From NCBI GenBank assembly GCA_046757585.1, contig JBHHYR010000006.1, positions 1 to 48,847 of the forward strand: a stretch of DNA of 48,847 nt, written 5' to 3'. Below the pieces are notes generated by a model that ran no database searches, was not told where the DNA came from, and saw only the letters and a list, made by a program, of their open reading frames with translations. The stretch comes from JBHHYR01 sp046757585 (GTDB lineage Bacteria; Desulfobacterota; Binatia; HRBIN30). This document shows positions 7,656-16,508 of the stretch, one piece after another. The number at the start of each line of letters is the position of its first letter. The first letter of the stretch is position 1. A program made the translations under genes and the position numbers.

Positions 7656-8474
7656 TCAGCGCAGCTTCCACTGCACGCGCTCGCCCGATGCGAACGCTGC
7701 CTGCCCTTGGCGGATGGATTCCTGGCTCGTGCCCAAGCCGACGAAGGCATACCCGAGCGCCAGGGCCTGCGCCCGTGAGAGCTCTCGGGCCGCCCAGATT
7801 GCCCGGACGGTTCCCTGGATTGCCAGGGACGGCGCCGAGGCAATGGCACAGGCGCACCAGGCGGCTGCTTCGTGTAACTTTTCCGCCGGCACCACTTCGG
7901 AGACGAGCCCAATCTCACACGCACGCCGCGCTGACAGGCGTTCGTGGTTGCCGAGCAAGCTAAGGCGCATGATTTCATGGAAGGGCATTTTCTGGAGCAT
8001 GTGCATTGGTTCGAAGGCAGCGGTCATGCCGTACGTCACGTGCGGGTCGAAAAACGTGGCATGCTCGGCTGCGATGATAAACTCCACCTCCCCGAGCATG
8101 TAGAAGGCGCCGCCACACGCCATGCCGTTCACCGCTGCGATGACAGGCTTCCACAGGTCGCAACTCTTGGGACCGACGTTGCTGCCGGGGTCGTCGAACA
8201 TGAACGGCGTCGACGCTGCGCCGACCACGCGCTTGCCGCCTGCGGGCTGCGCCCCCATCGTCTCGGTCCGGTCAATACCCGTGCAGAACGCCTTCGCCCC
8301 CGCCCCCGTGAGCACGGCCACGCGGACGTCGTCGTTGCGGCGCAGCCCACGCCACAGGTCGTGCAGCTCACGTTGCATCTGCACGTTGAAGGCATTGTGC
8401 ACCTCGGGGCGGTTCAGCGTGACCCACGCCACACCGTCCTGTTCCTCATACAACAGGGTCTGATACTCGGCCAT
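7656..8474 (-). CDS. Enoyl-CoA hydratase/isomerase (crotonase family)
   Basis: 272 residues. Crotonase-fold landmarks: VAWVTLNRPEVHNAFN at about 14-29, the first oxyanion-hole segment GAGAKAFCTGID, the second NGMACGGAFYML at about 115-126, and the helix with ATFFDPHVTYGM. The enzyme acts on an acyl-CoA thioester (hydration, isomerisation or hydrolysis). Residues at the usual catalytic Glu positions are not clearly conserved, so the exact reaction is open. ATG at 8474 has AAGGAG 7 nt upstream. It is last in the minus-strand run after the P450, 45 bp away, probably cotranscribed. Confidence 0.85.
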   Translation of the reverse strand: MAEYQTLLYEEQDGVAWVTLNRPEVHNAFNVQMQRELHDLWRGLRRNDDVRVAVLTGAGAKAFCTGIDRTETMGAQPAGGKRVVGAASTPFMFDDPGSNVGPKSCDLWKPVIAAVNGMACGGAFYMLGEVEFIIAAEHATFFDPHVTYGMTAAFEPMHMLQKMPFHEIMRLSLLGNHERLSARRACEIGLVSEVVPAEKLHEAAAWCACAIASAPSLAIQGTVRAIWAARELSRAQALALGYAFVGLGTSQESIRQGQAAFASGERVQWKLR

Positions 8475-8519
8475 CACGGATCTCCTTGACACAATCTCCC
8501 TGACTCCAACCCTCGCCTC

Positions 8520-9689
8520 TCACGCGTCGAAAGACACCGGCAGGTGGTTCGGCGACCGGAACGCGAGGCCGACGACCTGTGATCCCTGTGAAGGGTCGAG
8601 ACGCAGGTGGGGGAGCCGATCAAGCAGTGCGTTCAGCGCAATCGTCGCTTCCAGGCGTGCCAGGTGGGAGCCCAGGCAAAAGTGCCGGCCAAAGCCGAAC
8701 GCCACGTGGTCCTCGCCGTGGCGGTGCATGTCGAAGCGTTCGGGATTCTCGAAGTGTCGTTCGTCCCGATTCGCCGAACCAATGGCCGCTAGAATCGGGG
8801 TGCCTGCAGGAATCTCCACGCCGGCGAGGGTTGTTGCCGCCGTCGTTTCACGCGCCGCGAACTGCACCGGTGCTTCCCACCGCAACGTTTCTTCGATCAC
8901 CCACCGCACCTGGGAACGATCCGCGCGGACCTCTTCCAGTTGTTCCGCATGCGTGAGCAACGCAAAGAGCGCACTCCCGATCAGGCGGTACGTGGTATCC
9001 GACCCGGCTGGAAGCAGCAAGCGCAGAAAGCTGTAGATCTCTTCGTCGGTCAACCGATGGCCATCCACCTCAGCATGGGTCAGGGTGCTCAGCAGGTCGT
9101 CGCCCGGCTCCGCTTTGCGCCGCTCGACGATTGGGCGCAGGTACTCGACGAGCTTGGCCGCCGCCGCCAACCCCTTGGGCGGGTCGTCGGCAAAGCCGAT
9201 CAGATCCAGCGACCAGCGCTTGAAGGTATCATAATCGCGGATCGGCACACCGATGATGTGCGCAATAACGCGCAGGGGAAATGTTCTGGTAAACTGGGCC
9301 ACCAGTTCGGCGTGTCCATCGGGCGCGAAACGATCGATCATCTCGTGCGCGATGCGGGCAACGGTCTCGGGGAGTTCGCCCCGGAGCGCTTTCGGGACGA
9401 ACGCGGGCGAGATGATGTTGCGGTGCCGCATATGCTCAGTTCCATCCATCTCGAGAATGGTTCGTCCCATCACGAGCCCGGCTCCCTTGGCATTCGCCCG
9501 CGACGAGTACAGTGTCGCGTCCTTCAAAACGCTGAGCACGTCAGCGTAACGGGCAACCAGATATCCAGGAACGAAGGGCAGATCGAAGTACTTGACCGGC
9601 TCCCGCTGGCGGAGCCGCGCATACGCCGGGTACGGGTCCGGCACCCCGCTCATGAAGTGACCGCCAAAGGTTTCGATGAGATCAGTCAT
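8520..9689 (-). CDS. Soluble bacterial cytochrome P450
   Basis: 389 residues, the usual length of a class I bacterial P450 with no membrane anchor. The I-helix oxygen-activation motif is AGSDTT (228-233), the K-helix ExxR is Glu267-Arg270 (EETLR), and the haem loop is FGFGRHFCLG with Cys338 as haem ligand. It should monooxygenate a hydrophobic substrate using electrons from a ferredoxin system; no ferredoxin or reductase gene lies beside it. It sits between an amidohydrolase (63 bp upstream) and a crotonase (45 bp downstream), consistent with a catabolic operon. The CYP family cannot be assigned by eye. Confidence 0.93.
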   Translation of the reverse strand: MTDLIETFGGHFMSGVPDPYPAYARLRQREPVKYFDLPFVPGYLVARYADVLSVLKDATLYSSRANAKGAGLVMGRTILEMDGTEHMRHRNIISPAFVPKALRGELPETVARIAHEMIDRFAPDGHAELVAQFTRTFPLRVIAHIIGVPIRDYDTFKRWSLDLIGFADDPPKGLAAAAKLVEYLRPIVERRKAEPGDDLLSTLTHAEVDGHRLTDEEIYSFLRLLLPAGSDTTYRLIGSALFALLTHAEQLEEVRADRSQVRWVIEETLRWEAPVQFAARETTAATTLAGVEIPAGTPILAAIGSANRDERHFENPERFDMHRHGEDHVAFGFGRHFCLGSHLARLEATIALNALLDRLPHLRLDPSQGSQVVGLAFRSPNHLPVSFDA

Positions 9690-9752
9690 CGGGTTGGATC
9701 CGTGTCCAGCCGACTGTGGCAGCCATCACTGCGACACCAGCCCGCGCCAAGA

Positions 9753-10922
9753 TCATTGCAGCGCATACAGTGCGGCTGCGTTTTCGGCGCAAATCTGCTG
9801 TCGTTCACCCTCCGGCACACCCGCGAACATTTCGTTGGCAATCTTCCGAGAGTACGGCCAGTCGGAAATATGGTGTGGGTAGTCCGTCGACCACATCATG
9901 TTTGCAATGCCAACCGCGTGACGGTTGCGGATGCCGTAAAAATCTTGGACAAAAGTCACCAGCCAGTTCCGGTGGAAGTAAGCGCTAGGCAGCATTTGGA
10001 GCTCGACCTTCGCCCAGGCGCGGTTGCGCCAGTAGCGGTCGTCGAGTTGTTCCAGAAAGTACGGGACCCAGCCGGCGCCCGCCTCCACCGAGATCAAGCG
10101 CAGACGGGGAAAACGATCAAAGAGGCCGGACAAGATCGTCTCGGCGATGATGAACGGCATACTGTCGATTCCGGCGCACGAGTACCCCACCAGGCTCTTC
10201 GCCCCCGCGGTGAGCAGGCCGGTGGCCTCCGCCATACCCGTGGTCACGCCCCCCTTATGGCCTGCCGGGGCAGCCGCTTGCCGGGACGCGACGCCCAGAT
10301 GGATGCTCACGGGCATCTCCAGCTTCTCTGCTTCCGCCCAGAAAGGCATGTCCTCGATCGACGGCGAGGGCGCACCGCTCGGCCAGCTTGACAGGATGAC
10401 GCCGCGCAGCCCCATCGACTTGCCGCGCCGCATTTCAGCGACCATCTCCTCCACGCCAAGGTTGGGCATCTGTGCCAAGCCGATGAGGCGGCCGGGATTC
10501 GCCGCCATGAACTCGCGTGCCATCCAGTCATTGTAGGCTCGGATGCCTGCCTGATGGAACTCCTTGTCGTCATCGAGCATGAAATGACGCATGGTCCGCT
10601 GCGACGGGTAGAGCACTTCAGCGTCGATGCCGTCCGCGTCCTGCTCTTTGAGGCGTTCTGGCCCGCAGAAGGCGCCTTGATTGACACGGTCGTAGCGGGC
10701 CCCTGTCCACCTGAATTGCTCGTAGGTCCGGCCCCGGTAGGTGGTGACCAATCCCAAAGGAACGGGTGGCGTGCCGGGACGATACTGCCAGGCGTCGCCC
10801 CCCTCGGCGTCTTTCACCAGCTGTGGCGCCCGCGCTAGGTATTTCTGCGGCAACCACTTTTTCCAGAGATCTGGCGGCTCAACAACGTGCGAATCAGCGG
10901 AAATCATGCGGCGAGACGACAT
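9753..10922 (-). CDS. Amidohydrolase family 2 (ACMSD-like) enzyme
   Basis: 389 residues of the amidohydrolase_2 TIM-barrel family. The N-terminal metal site is degenerate, SADSHVVEP (DxH; the second His of DxHxH is replaced by Val-Glu), as in many members of this branch. A His occurs in MPVSIHLGV, and the C-terminal metal Asp in MMWSTDYPHH. Family members include decarboxylases and hydrolases in aromatic and other ring-degradation routes. A very strong ribosome binding site (AAGGAGG) precedes ATG. The neighbouring P450 and crotonase suggest a shared pathway; the substrate is unknown. Confidence 0.88.
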   Translation of the reverse strand: MSSRRMISADSHVVEPPDLWKKWLPQKYLARAPQLVKDAEGGDAWQYRPGTPPVPLGLVTTYRGRTYEQFRWTGARYDRVNQGAFCGPERLKEQDADGIDAEVLYPSQRTMRHFMLDDDKEFHQAGIRAYNDWMAREFMAANPGRLIGLAQMPNLGVEEMVAEMRRGKSMGLRGVILSSWPSGAPSPSIEDMPFWAEAEKLEMPVSIHLGVASRQAAAPAGHKGGVTTGMAEATGLLTAGAKSLVGYSCAGIDSMPFIIAETILSGLFDRFPRLRLISVEAGAGWVPYFLEQLDDRYWRNRAWAKVELQMLPSAYFHRNWLVTFVQDFYGIRNRHAVGIANMMWSTDYPHHISDWPYSRKIANEMFAGVPEGERQQICAENAAALYALQ

Positions 10923-11027
10923 CGTCCTTCCTCCTTCTTGCAGTTGCTCTCTGTGTCCCGATCGTGCGGTATGGTGTTCCTCCTACGTACCGACTACGTG
11001 AAACGCAAGCAACTGTCCGCTGCCGAG

Positions 11028-11222
11028 TCAGCGGGGAGGGCGCAGCTTGTTGTAGTAGTCGGCACGTTCCCGGCGCAGTTCCGCGAGTCGTTGATCGGCC
11101 TCGCGAGAGAGCCTGCTCTTGCGGTTCAACACGTAGCGGACGCCGACGAGGGCGATTGCCGCCGCGACGGCAACGGCAGGGTGCGCACGCAGGTACACGA
11201 ACACCGTCGCGAGTTGTTCCAT
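11028..11222 (-). CDS. Small membrane protein with basic coiled tail, unknown
   Basis: 64 residues. One transmembrane helix (about 14-30, AVAVAAAIALVGVRYVL) is followed by a highly charged helical tail (SREADQRLAELRRERADYY) that could form a short coiled coil in the cytoplasm. GGAGG lies about 10 nt before ATG, supporting translation. It lies between the RND permease and the amidohydrolase on the same strand. It may be an accessory subunit of the permease or simply an unrelated small membrane protein; no family recognised. Confidence 0.55.
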   Translation of the reverse strand: MEQLATVFVYLRAHPAVAVAAAIALVGVRYVLNRKSRLSREADQRLAELRRERADYYNKLRPPR

Positions 11223-11403
11223 AGGCCACGACCTCCGCTGCCCAGGCTATGGTGTGTACGGCCGCTTCACAAGCCTGCTGGCAGAGCGGCGCGCGAGCCA
11301 CCAGCCTGCGTCGGACTGGAGACCCGGGTGCGGCTGCCGGTTCAGCGCCGGCCTCAGGGGCCGGCTGGCTACAACGCTGTGCCCGTTTCGTGCTCCGAAG
11401 GAG

Positions 11404-14085
11404 TCATGCCGTACCTGTGGAACGCCGCCGCACGCGGGCCAGCCGCGCGGCCTCGGCAGCAGCTATGCGTCGCGCTTCCCGGACGATGAAACGCGGCTTG
11501 AAGGTCATGATTGACACCGGTAAGAGCGTCATGGAGCTGAGGAAGCTCACGGCCATCCACAGAGCCAGGAGCAAGCCCATCTCCGAATCAAACCGGATAT
11601 TCGAGAACGTCCAAAAGAGCGTGCCGGCGATCATGCTGCCAGCCGTGAACGTCACCGCCTTACCCGACGTCGTCATGGCTCGGTGCACGGCAGCCTCCAG
11701 GTCGCCCAGCGTGCGATACTCCTCGATCGTCCGGCTGACGATATACAGCCCGTAATCGATCCCGAAGCCGACACCGACGGTCACGATCGGCAGGGTGTTG
11801 ATGTTGATGCCGATGCCCCGTGCGCCCATGTACGCGTTCACGATGCCATTTGCGACCAGCAGCGGTGTGAGCATGAAGAGGCCGGCGACAAACGAGCGGT
11901 AAGTGAAAATGAGGATCAGGTAGATGGTGCCGAACCCCAGCACGTTCATCAGGACGTCATTGCGCAAGAGTTCCTCGTTCGCCGCCGCCAGCACACCGAT
12001 CAGGCCCCCGGCGAGTTTGAACACCGCCTTCCAGGGTGCGCTGACAGTGGTGTCGACGTTGTGTCCGTTGCGTTGCAGTTTCAGGTCGAGCAGCACAGAG
12101 GTATTCGCTGCCTGCATCAGGGCGGTTCGGAACTCGGCGGCCGTGCTGACCGGGCGCTTGCCCACTGCGAGAACGCGGTCTCCGACCTGGAAGGGTCCCT
12201 GGCCGCTGGCCACACTCCCCACGACCCACGAGGGCCCCGCCTTCTCCCACACCGGCTCGGGACGCAGGGCGGCGATCACGGGCGGCTGGTCGTCCGTACC
12301 CTTCAGCGTGATACCGAGATCATCTATTTCGATCCCGGAGATGAACTGCTTGCACTCCTTGATAATCCGTCGAATGTTCTCACCCTTGTGATCCTTGCAG
12401 AAGAAGGTCACGTGGGCGGTGGTATAGCTCGGATCGACGTACTTCGCGGTTTCGGTCGGCGGCGAGCCGGAAAAGTAGATGAAGAACAGCCCGCCGACGT
12501 CCACCCAGTTATCCGGGATCACCCCCCACTTCGGCTCCAACTCGTGGAAAACCATGTTGACCGCGCGAATGATGTCGGCCAGCGAGAAGCTGTAGCCGAC
12601 GGATGGATCACGTTCCAGGTAGCGCTGGAACCCCTCCATATGGTGGAGCGTACCGGGATCCTTCATCGCATCCTTATCATAGCCTTCGTTCACCACGATC
12701 AGTGGCTCCACGCCGCCGAACTTGTCCTGAATCTTCTTGTGCGAGACGTTGTACGGCGCATCCGGGAACAGAATGGGGGACGCGGAGGTGGGATCTCCAA
12801 TGATCAGGTCCCGCCAGAAGTAACCAGACACCACGATGGCGAGCACCATGGTGGTGTACGTCAGCACCACGCCCGTACGCGACAGCAGCCCGCCCACGCA
12901 GGCGTCGATCAGACGTTTGAATACGCCGCGGTCGCGCACAGCGATGATGTGTTTTTTCGGTGGGTCGAGGTAGTAGTACACGATCGGGTTGAGTAGCAGC
13001 TCACTAACCACGATGGTGGCGATCCAGAAGGAGGCGCTGACCGCCAGCTTCTGGAGCATCAGAATCGGCACGAGCAGGATGACCAGCACCCCGAACGCGT
13101 CGGTCAGGATGCCCGACAAGGTGGGGACGAAGAGTTCGGCAAACGCGTCGATGATCGCCTCGTTCTTGTCCCCCGTGCGTCCGTAGGTCTCATAGTAGCG
13201 GTCGTGCATCTGCACGGAATGACTCACGGCCCGCGCCGTAATGAAGAAGGGGATCACCAGGGCAAGCGGGTCGAGCGCCAGGCCGATCAGATGAATGAAG
13301 CCGAGACCCCAGATGGCAGCGAAAACGCCGGAAATCGTGGGCCGCAGGGCGCCGCGCCAATCCTTGAAGTAGATGTACAGCAAGATCCACAACAACAGGA
13401 TCGTGGCCCCGAAGATGTACGTCGTTTCCCCCGCGTAGTCGTACACCCACCCGTACAAGCGGGGCTCACCGGCCACGTAGATCTCGGTGTTCGCGTCGCG
13501 GTACGGGTCCACGACGTTTTCATTCACTTCCTTGAAGATGCGCTTGTAGTCGAGCCTGCCTTCGATGAAGTTGGCGCGAATCAGGGCGGCTTTGTCATCG
13601 AGCGACACCAGCAGGCCATAAATGTTCTCCGCATTGTGTACGATGCGCCGGATCGCCGCCGCTCCTTGGGGCGTCTTGACGAGCCCTAGCATCACAGGCT
13701 GCGCGCGCATGGTGCCGCCCGCGGCGACCTTCAGATAGCGCACGGTACGATGTGCAATCGAATCGATCTGGTTGTGGTTGACCCCGTAGACCTTGTCGAG
13801 GCCTTCGGTCATCCGCCAGATCTTGTTGAGCGTCTCGACCGTGAAGATCGACCCCTCCTTCACTTGGAGCATGATCATCACGTTGTTGGCCCCGCCGAAG
13901 GTGCCCGAGTATTTGTTGTGGATCTTAATGTACGGATGGCCTTGGGGCAGGAGGTCGCCGAAGCTGGTGACCATCTTCAACTGGCTTGTGTGGTAGGCAA
14001 AGAACACCGTAAGCAGGCCCACGACCGCGAGCACGAAAAAGCGAAACCGGATCAGCAGTTCGCCCAGTAGCTTCAGTGGACCCAT
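11404..14085 (-). CDS. RND-superfamily (MMPL-like) exporter with in-line PDZ domain
   Basis: 893 residues, predicted to have two repeats of one plus five transmembrane helices. The first loop domain is at about 35-220; helices follow at about 222-370 and 403-425; the second loop domain is at about 428-685; five helices close the protein (from about 712). The sequence GIDYGLYIVSRTIEEYR in the last bundle is typical of hydrophobe/lipid-type RND proteins. Unusually, residues about 618-683 look like a PDZ domain (VVGSVASGQGPFQVGDRVLA, then an ALMQAANTSVLLDLKLQRNG strand region) placed before the second helix bundle. A strong AAGGAGG precedes ATG. It follows the YCF48-like gene by 78 bp. The cargo is unknown. 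Confidence 0.88.
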   Translation of the reverse strand: MGPLKLLGELLIRFRFFVLAVVGLLTVFFAYHTSQLKMVTSFGDLLPQGHPYIKIHNKYSGTFGGANNVMIMLQVKEGSIFTVETLNKIWRMTEGLDKVYGVNHNQIDSIAHRTVRYLKVAAGGTMRAQPVMLGLVKTPQGAAAIRRIVHNAENIYGLLVSLDDKAALIRANFIEGRLDYKRIFKEVNENVVDPYRDANTEIYVAGEPRLYGWVYDYAGETTYIFGATILLLWILLYIYFKDWRGALRPTISGVFAAIWGLGFIHLIGLALDPLALVIPFFITARAVSHSVQMHDRYYETYGRTGDKNEAIIDAFAELFVPTLSGILTDAFGVLVILLVPILMLQKLAVSASFWIATIVVSELLLNPIVYYYLDPPKKHIIAVRDRGVFKRLIDACVGGLLSRTGVVLTYTTMVLAIVVSGYFWRDLIIGDPTSASPILFPDAPYNVSHKKIQDKFGGVEPLIVVNEGYDKDAMKDPGTLHHMEGFQRYLERDPSVGYSFSLADIIRAVNMVFHELEPKWGVIPDNWVDVGGLFFIYFSGSPPTETAKYVDPSYTTAHVTFFCKDHKGENIRRIIKECKQFISGIEIDDLGITLKGTDDQPPVIAALRPEPVWEKAGPSWVVGSVASGQGPFQVGDRVLAVGKRPVSTAAEFRTALMQAANTSVLLDLKLQRNGHNVDTTVSAPWKAVFKLAGGLIGVLAAANEELLRNDVLMNVLGFGTIYLILIFTYRSFVAGLFMLTPLLVANGIVNAYMGARGIGININTLPIVTVGVGFGIDYGLYIVSRTIEEYRTLGDLEAAVHRAMTTSGKAVTFTAGSMIAGTLFWTFSNIRFDSEMGLLLALWMAVSFLSSMTLLPVSIMTFKPRFIVREARRIAAAEAARLARVRRRSTGTA

Positions 14086-14163
14086 GCGAGTGTCCTCCTT
14101 CGTCGGCCCCCGAACCGGCCGGCCCTGGTACGCTTACACCCGCTGCTCGTGTGCTGCACGCTG

Positions 14164-15228
14164 CTACCCGAGTGAGGGGATCCAGATCTTCCCGCCATCC
14201 TTGGTGTGCAGGATCAGGCCGAAGCCGCCGACCATCCACCCGTTCTGCTCATTCAACCAAGACATGCCGCGCAACCACGTGACCACCTCCATGCCCAAGT
14301 CGGCCCGCTGCCACTGCCCGCCGGCTGTGGCAAGATGGACCACTTCCCCCGCAGCCCCGATTGCCCAGCCGGTCCCATCAGGAAACAGGACAGGGTAGAA
14401 GAGCGGATCGATAATGGGGTAGCGCAGCTTCATCTTTTCGAACCGCCAGCTTGCGCCGCCGTCTTCCGTGCGGACGATCCGCCCGTCGAGGCCGGCAGCA
14501 ATCCCAGTCTGCCGGTCAACGAAGTGCAGGCCGAAGAGCGTCGGCAGGTCGAGAATGTCCACCACCTCGGTCCCGAGCAAGCTCTGCTCTTGTTCGGACC
14601 AGATGTGCCCCCCGTCACTGGTATGGAAGATCTTGCCGAATTCGCCCACCACCCAGCCGGTGCGGGCGTCAAGGAACTGAACGTCGTACAGCACGGGGTC
14701 TTGTGACGCGATCGCCTGCTCGGGGCTCAGTGCTCTCTCGGCTGCGGTGGTAATCTTATGGAGGCTCCACGTGGCGCCACCATCGCGGGTTTCCAGGTAG
14801 ATCGATTTATCCCCGACGGCCCACCCGTGGTTGCGATCGAGAAAGTACTCGGAAAAGAGGTACACGGTGGTGCCCGTGTGCTGCCGCTGCCAGGTCTGAC
14901 CCCCATCCACGGTGTGCAGGATCACCCCGTCCTGGCCCGAGACCCAGCCGGTCTGGGCATCGACGAAACGGACCCGGTACAGCGCGCGGTCGGTCCCCGA
15001 GTCGGCCCGCGACCACGTGAAACCACCGTCTGCCGTGAGCAGGATTTTCCCCGCATAGCCCACCACGACGGCGTGATCGGCGTCAATCGCCTGGACGTCA
15101 TAGAACTTGTCGGAAATATTGATCAGGCGCGAGACGAACGGCACTTCCTCCACCTTGCCATGGCAACCGGTCCCGGCCGCAACGGCGACAAGCCCTAGCA
15201 ATAGGCGCAGACAACGCGGAGCCCGCAT
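14164..15228 (-). CDS. YCF48-like beta-propeller lipoprotein
   Basis: 354 residues. The signal sequence (LLLGLVAVAAGTG then Cys) has an atypical lipobox. The mature protein carries six clear Asp-box blades: TADGGFTW, TVDGGQTW, TRDGGATW, TSDGGHIW, TEDGGASW and TKDGGKIW, each after a GW.VG-type strand, with a degenerate seventh (TAGGQW). This is the BNR/YCF48 propeller known as HCF136/YCF48 in photosystem assembly, but found widely beside RND permeases in heterotrophs. Start ATG 15228 has GGGAGGG right upstream. Its place before the RND gene suggests a periplasmic partner of that exporter. Confidence 0.87.
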   Translation of the reverse strand: MRAPRCLRLLLGLVAVAAGTGCHGKVEEVPFVSRLINISDKFYDVQAIDADHAVVVGYAGKILLTADGGFTWSRADSGTDRALYRVRFVDAQTGWVSGQDGVILHTVDGGQTWQRQHTGTTVYLFSEYFLDRNHGWAVGDKSIYLETRDGGATWSLHKITTAAERALSPEQAIASQDPVLYDVQFLDARTGWVVGEFGKIFHTSDGGHIWSEQEQSLLGTEVVDILDLPTLFGLHFVDRQTGIAAGLDGRIVRTEDGGASWRFEKMKLRYPIIDPLFYPVLFPDGTGWAIGAAGEVVHLATAGGQWQRADLGMEVVTWLRGMSWLNEQNGWMVGGFGLILHTKDGGKIWIPSLG

Positions 15229-15341
15229 GATCCCTCCCCTCAGGGTTTCGCTCTTGGCCTTTCTCTCGCGGAGCACACAGCGCTGTACAAACTCTTACCC
15301 CGCGCTGTCAAGCAGGATCCGCCGCCCCCGGCACCGCTTCC

Positions 15342-15827
15342 CTATTTCTCACGCGTCGCCGCCGGAAACCACACTTTCTGGTCGGCCTTGTCCAGGAGCT
15401 GTTGTTGGTCGATCTTCCAACGGCCATCTTCGCGGACCAGGGTATAAAGTTCGTGCTCCGGCACGCCGAGCTGGTTCAGGAACTTGTCCTGGGAGTGCAG
15501 GAGGTCGGGAACGTGGGCCTTATTCCCCTCCACCTTGCCAGGATAGACGTGAAAGTCGAAGATCTTCGCGTCGGACATCTGCATCGTCCACTGCTGCTCC
15601 TTGGCCCACGCGTCACGATCCTTATGCAACGCCATATCCTTGGAGATGTAGTCGTACGCCTGCGCGAACTTCCCCGCTTTCAAGGCCTCAAGGTAACGGG
15701 TCACCGTCTGCTCCGGCGTCAGGCTTGCTTGAGGGGTCCGTTCGGCTGCAGCGGGCCCGCCCCCTGTCGCGCCGATCAAGCACAACAAGCCCGCGATCCC
15801 CGCAGTGTGCACCATCCGTTGCCGCAT
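15342..15827 (-). CDS. Exported small protein, possibly NTF2-like
   Basis: 161 residues with a signal peptide (TAGIAGLLCLIGATGGGPAAA). The mature part starts with a helix typical of NTF2-like or DUF4878 proteins (TPEQTVTRYLEALKAGKFAQ, then AYDYIS), and ends with a REDGRWKID strand, the usual closing strand of that fold. No catalytic residues are evident, so a ligand-binding or scaffolding role is likely. It follows the coiled-coil protein by 16 bp and precedes the YCF48-like gene by 113 bp, so it belongs to the putative exporter operon. The family assignment rests on pattern only. Confidence 0.65.
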   Translation of the reverse strand: MRQRMVHTAGIAGLLCLIGATGGGPAAAERTPQASLTPEQTVTRYLEALKAGKFAQAYDYISKDMALHKDRDAWAKEQQWTMQMSDAKIFDFHVYPGKVEGNKAHVPDLLHSQDKFLNQLGVPEHELYTLVREDGRWKIDQQQLLDKADQKVWFPAATREK

Positions 15828-15843
15828 CCGTGTCCACTCCCTT

Positions 15844-16374
15844 CTAATCGTCTGATACCCGACGGCCCCGAAACATCAAGCCCACCAGCACGACTTGGAG
15901 CACGAGCACGACAGCCATGACGATTCCAGTGCTCACGCGAAAACTACCGAGGCGAGCGCCCAACTCGTCCACCTGCTTGCCGGTCTCGGCGATATCGCCC
16001 TTGAGGCCGCTGCTTTCGACGTACAGACCGCGCACCTCCTCGCGCATCCCCTTGATCTGCTTCATCGCAAGCTGCACGGCATCACGGGTCTGGCGCACGT
16101 CACCGCGCGTGTCAGCTACGCTGCCGTGCAATTCGCTGAGCTGGTCACGCAATTGCGCGAGATCAGCGGTGAGCTGGCGTTGCGCTTCCGCCACGGCATC
16201 GAGGATGCGGGGCAACGCAGCCGGTGCAACTTTCTTCGCCTTGGACGTCACGCCTCTGACCCGTGGGTGTCCAGCGGCGCTCGCCGTGGCCGGCGCCGGC
16301 CCTCCAATCGCCACCGCCAACACCAGTGATGCGACAAGGCTCAGCCGGAATCTGCGCCGCCCGTATCGTGCCAC
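15844..16374 (-). CDS. Exported coiled-coil protein with C-terminal membrane anchor
   Basis: 176 residues from a GTG start with AGGAGGGA about 8 nt upstream. A signal peptide (LSLVASLVLAVAIGGPAPATA) leads to a long helical region of about 100 residues rich in Asp/Glu/Arg/Gln with heptad-like spacing. A transmembrane helix (GIVMAVVLVLQVVLVGLMF) and a short RGRRVSDD tail close it. The likely topology is a periplasmic coiled coil tethered to the inner membrane, in outline like adaptor proteins of envelope machines, though no family is recognised. It is the first gene of the putative RND/YCF48 operon. The longer frame upstream of GTG lacks coding character. Confidence 0.6.
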   Translation of the reverse strand: MARYGRRRFRLSLVASLVLAVAIGGPAPATASAAGHPRVRGVTSKAKKVAPAALPRILDAVAEAQRQLTADLAQLRDQLSELHGSVADTRGDVRQTRDAVQLAMKQIKGMREEVRGLYVESSGLKGDIAETGKQVDELGARLGSFRVSTGIVMAVVLVLQVVLVGLMFRGRRVSDD

Positions 16375-16508
16375 CCGACTCCCTCCTGCCAGCCAATTCA
16401 GCTCTGCTGGCACCGCGGCCTTGTATGCAAAGCGGCCCCGCTTGTCCAGACAGCCGGGCGCAGCCGTGGCCGGGACGGATCGGCAGCACTGCAGCACTGA
16501 TCCAGCGA

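Noticed and set aside
8940..10391. 483-codon plus-strand frame across the P450 and amidohydrolase
   Set aside because: It runs antisense through two well-supported genes and has no domain features.
11683..12996. 437-codon plus-strand frame inside the RND gene
   Set aside because: His/Asp/Arg-rich composition, antisense to a clear RND permease.
14164..15228. Photosystem assembly factor, as the YCF48 name suggests
   Set aside because: No photosynthesis genes are present; this propeller family is common next to RND permeases in heterotrophs.
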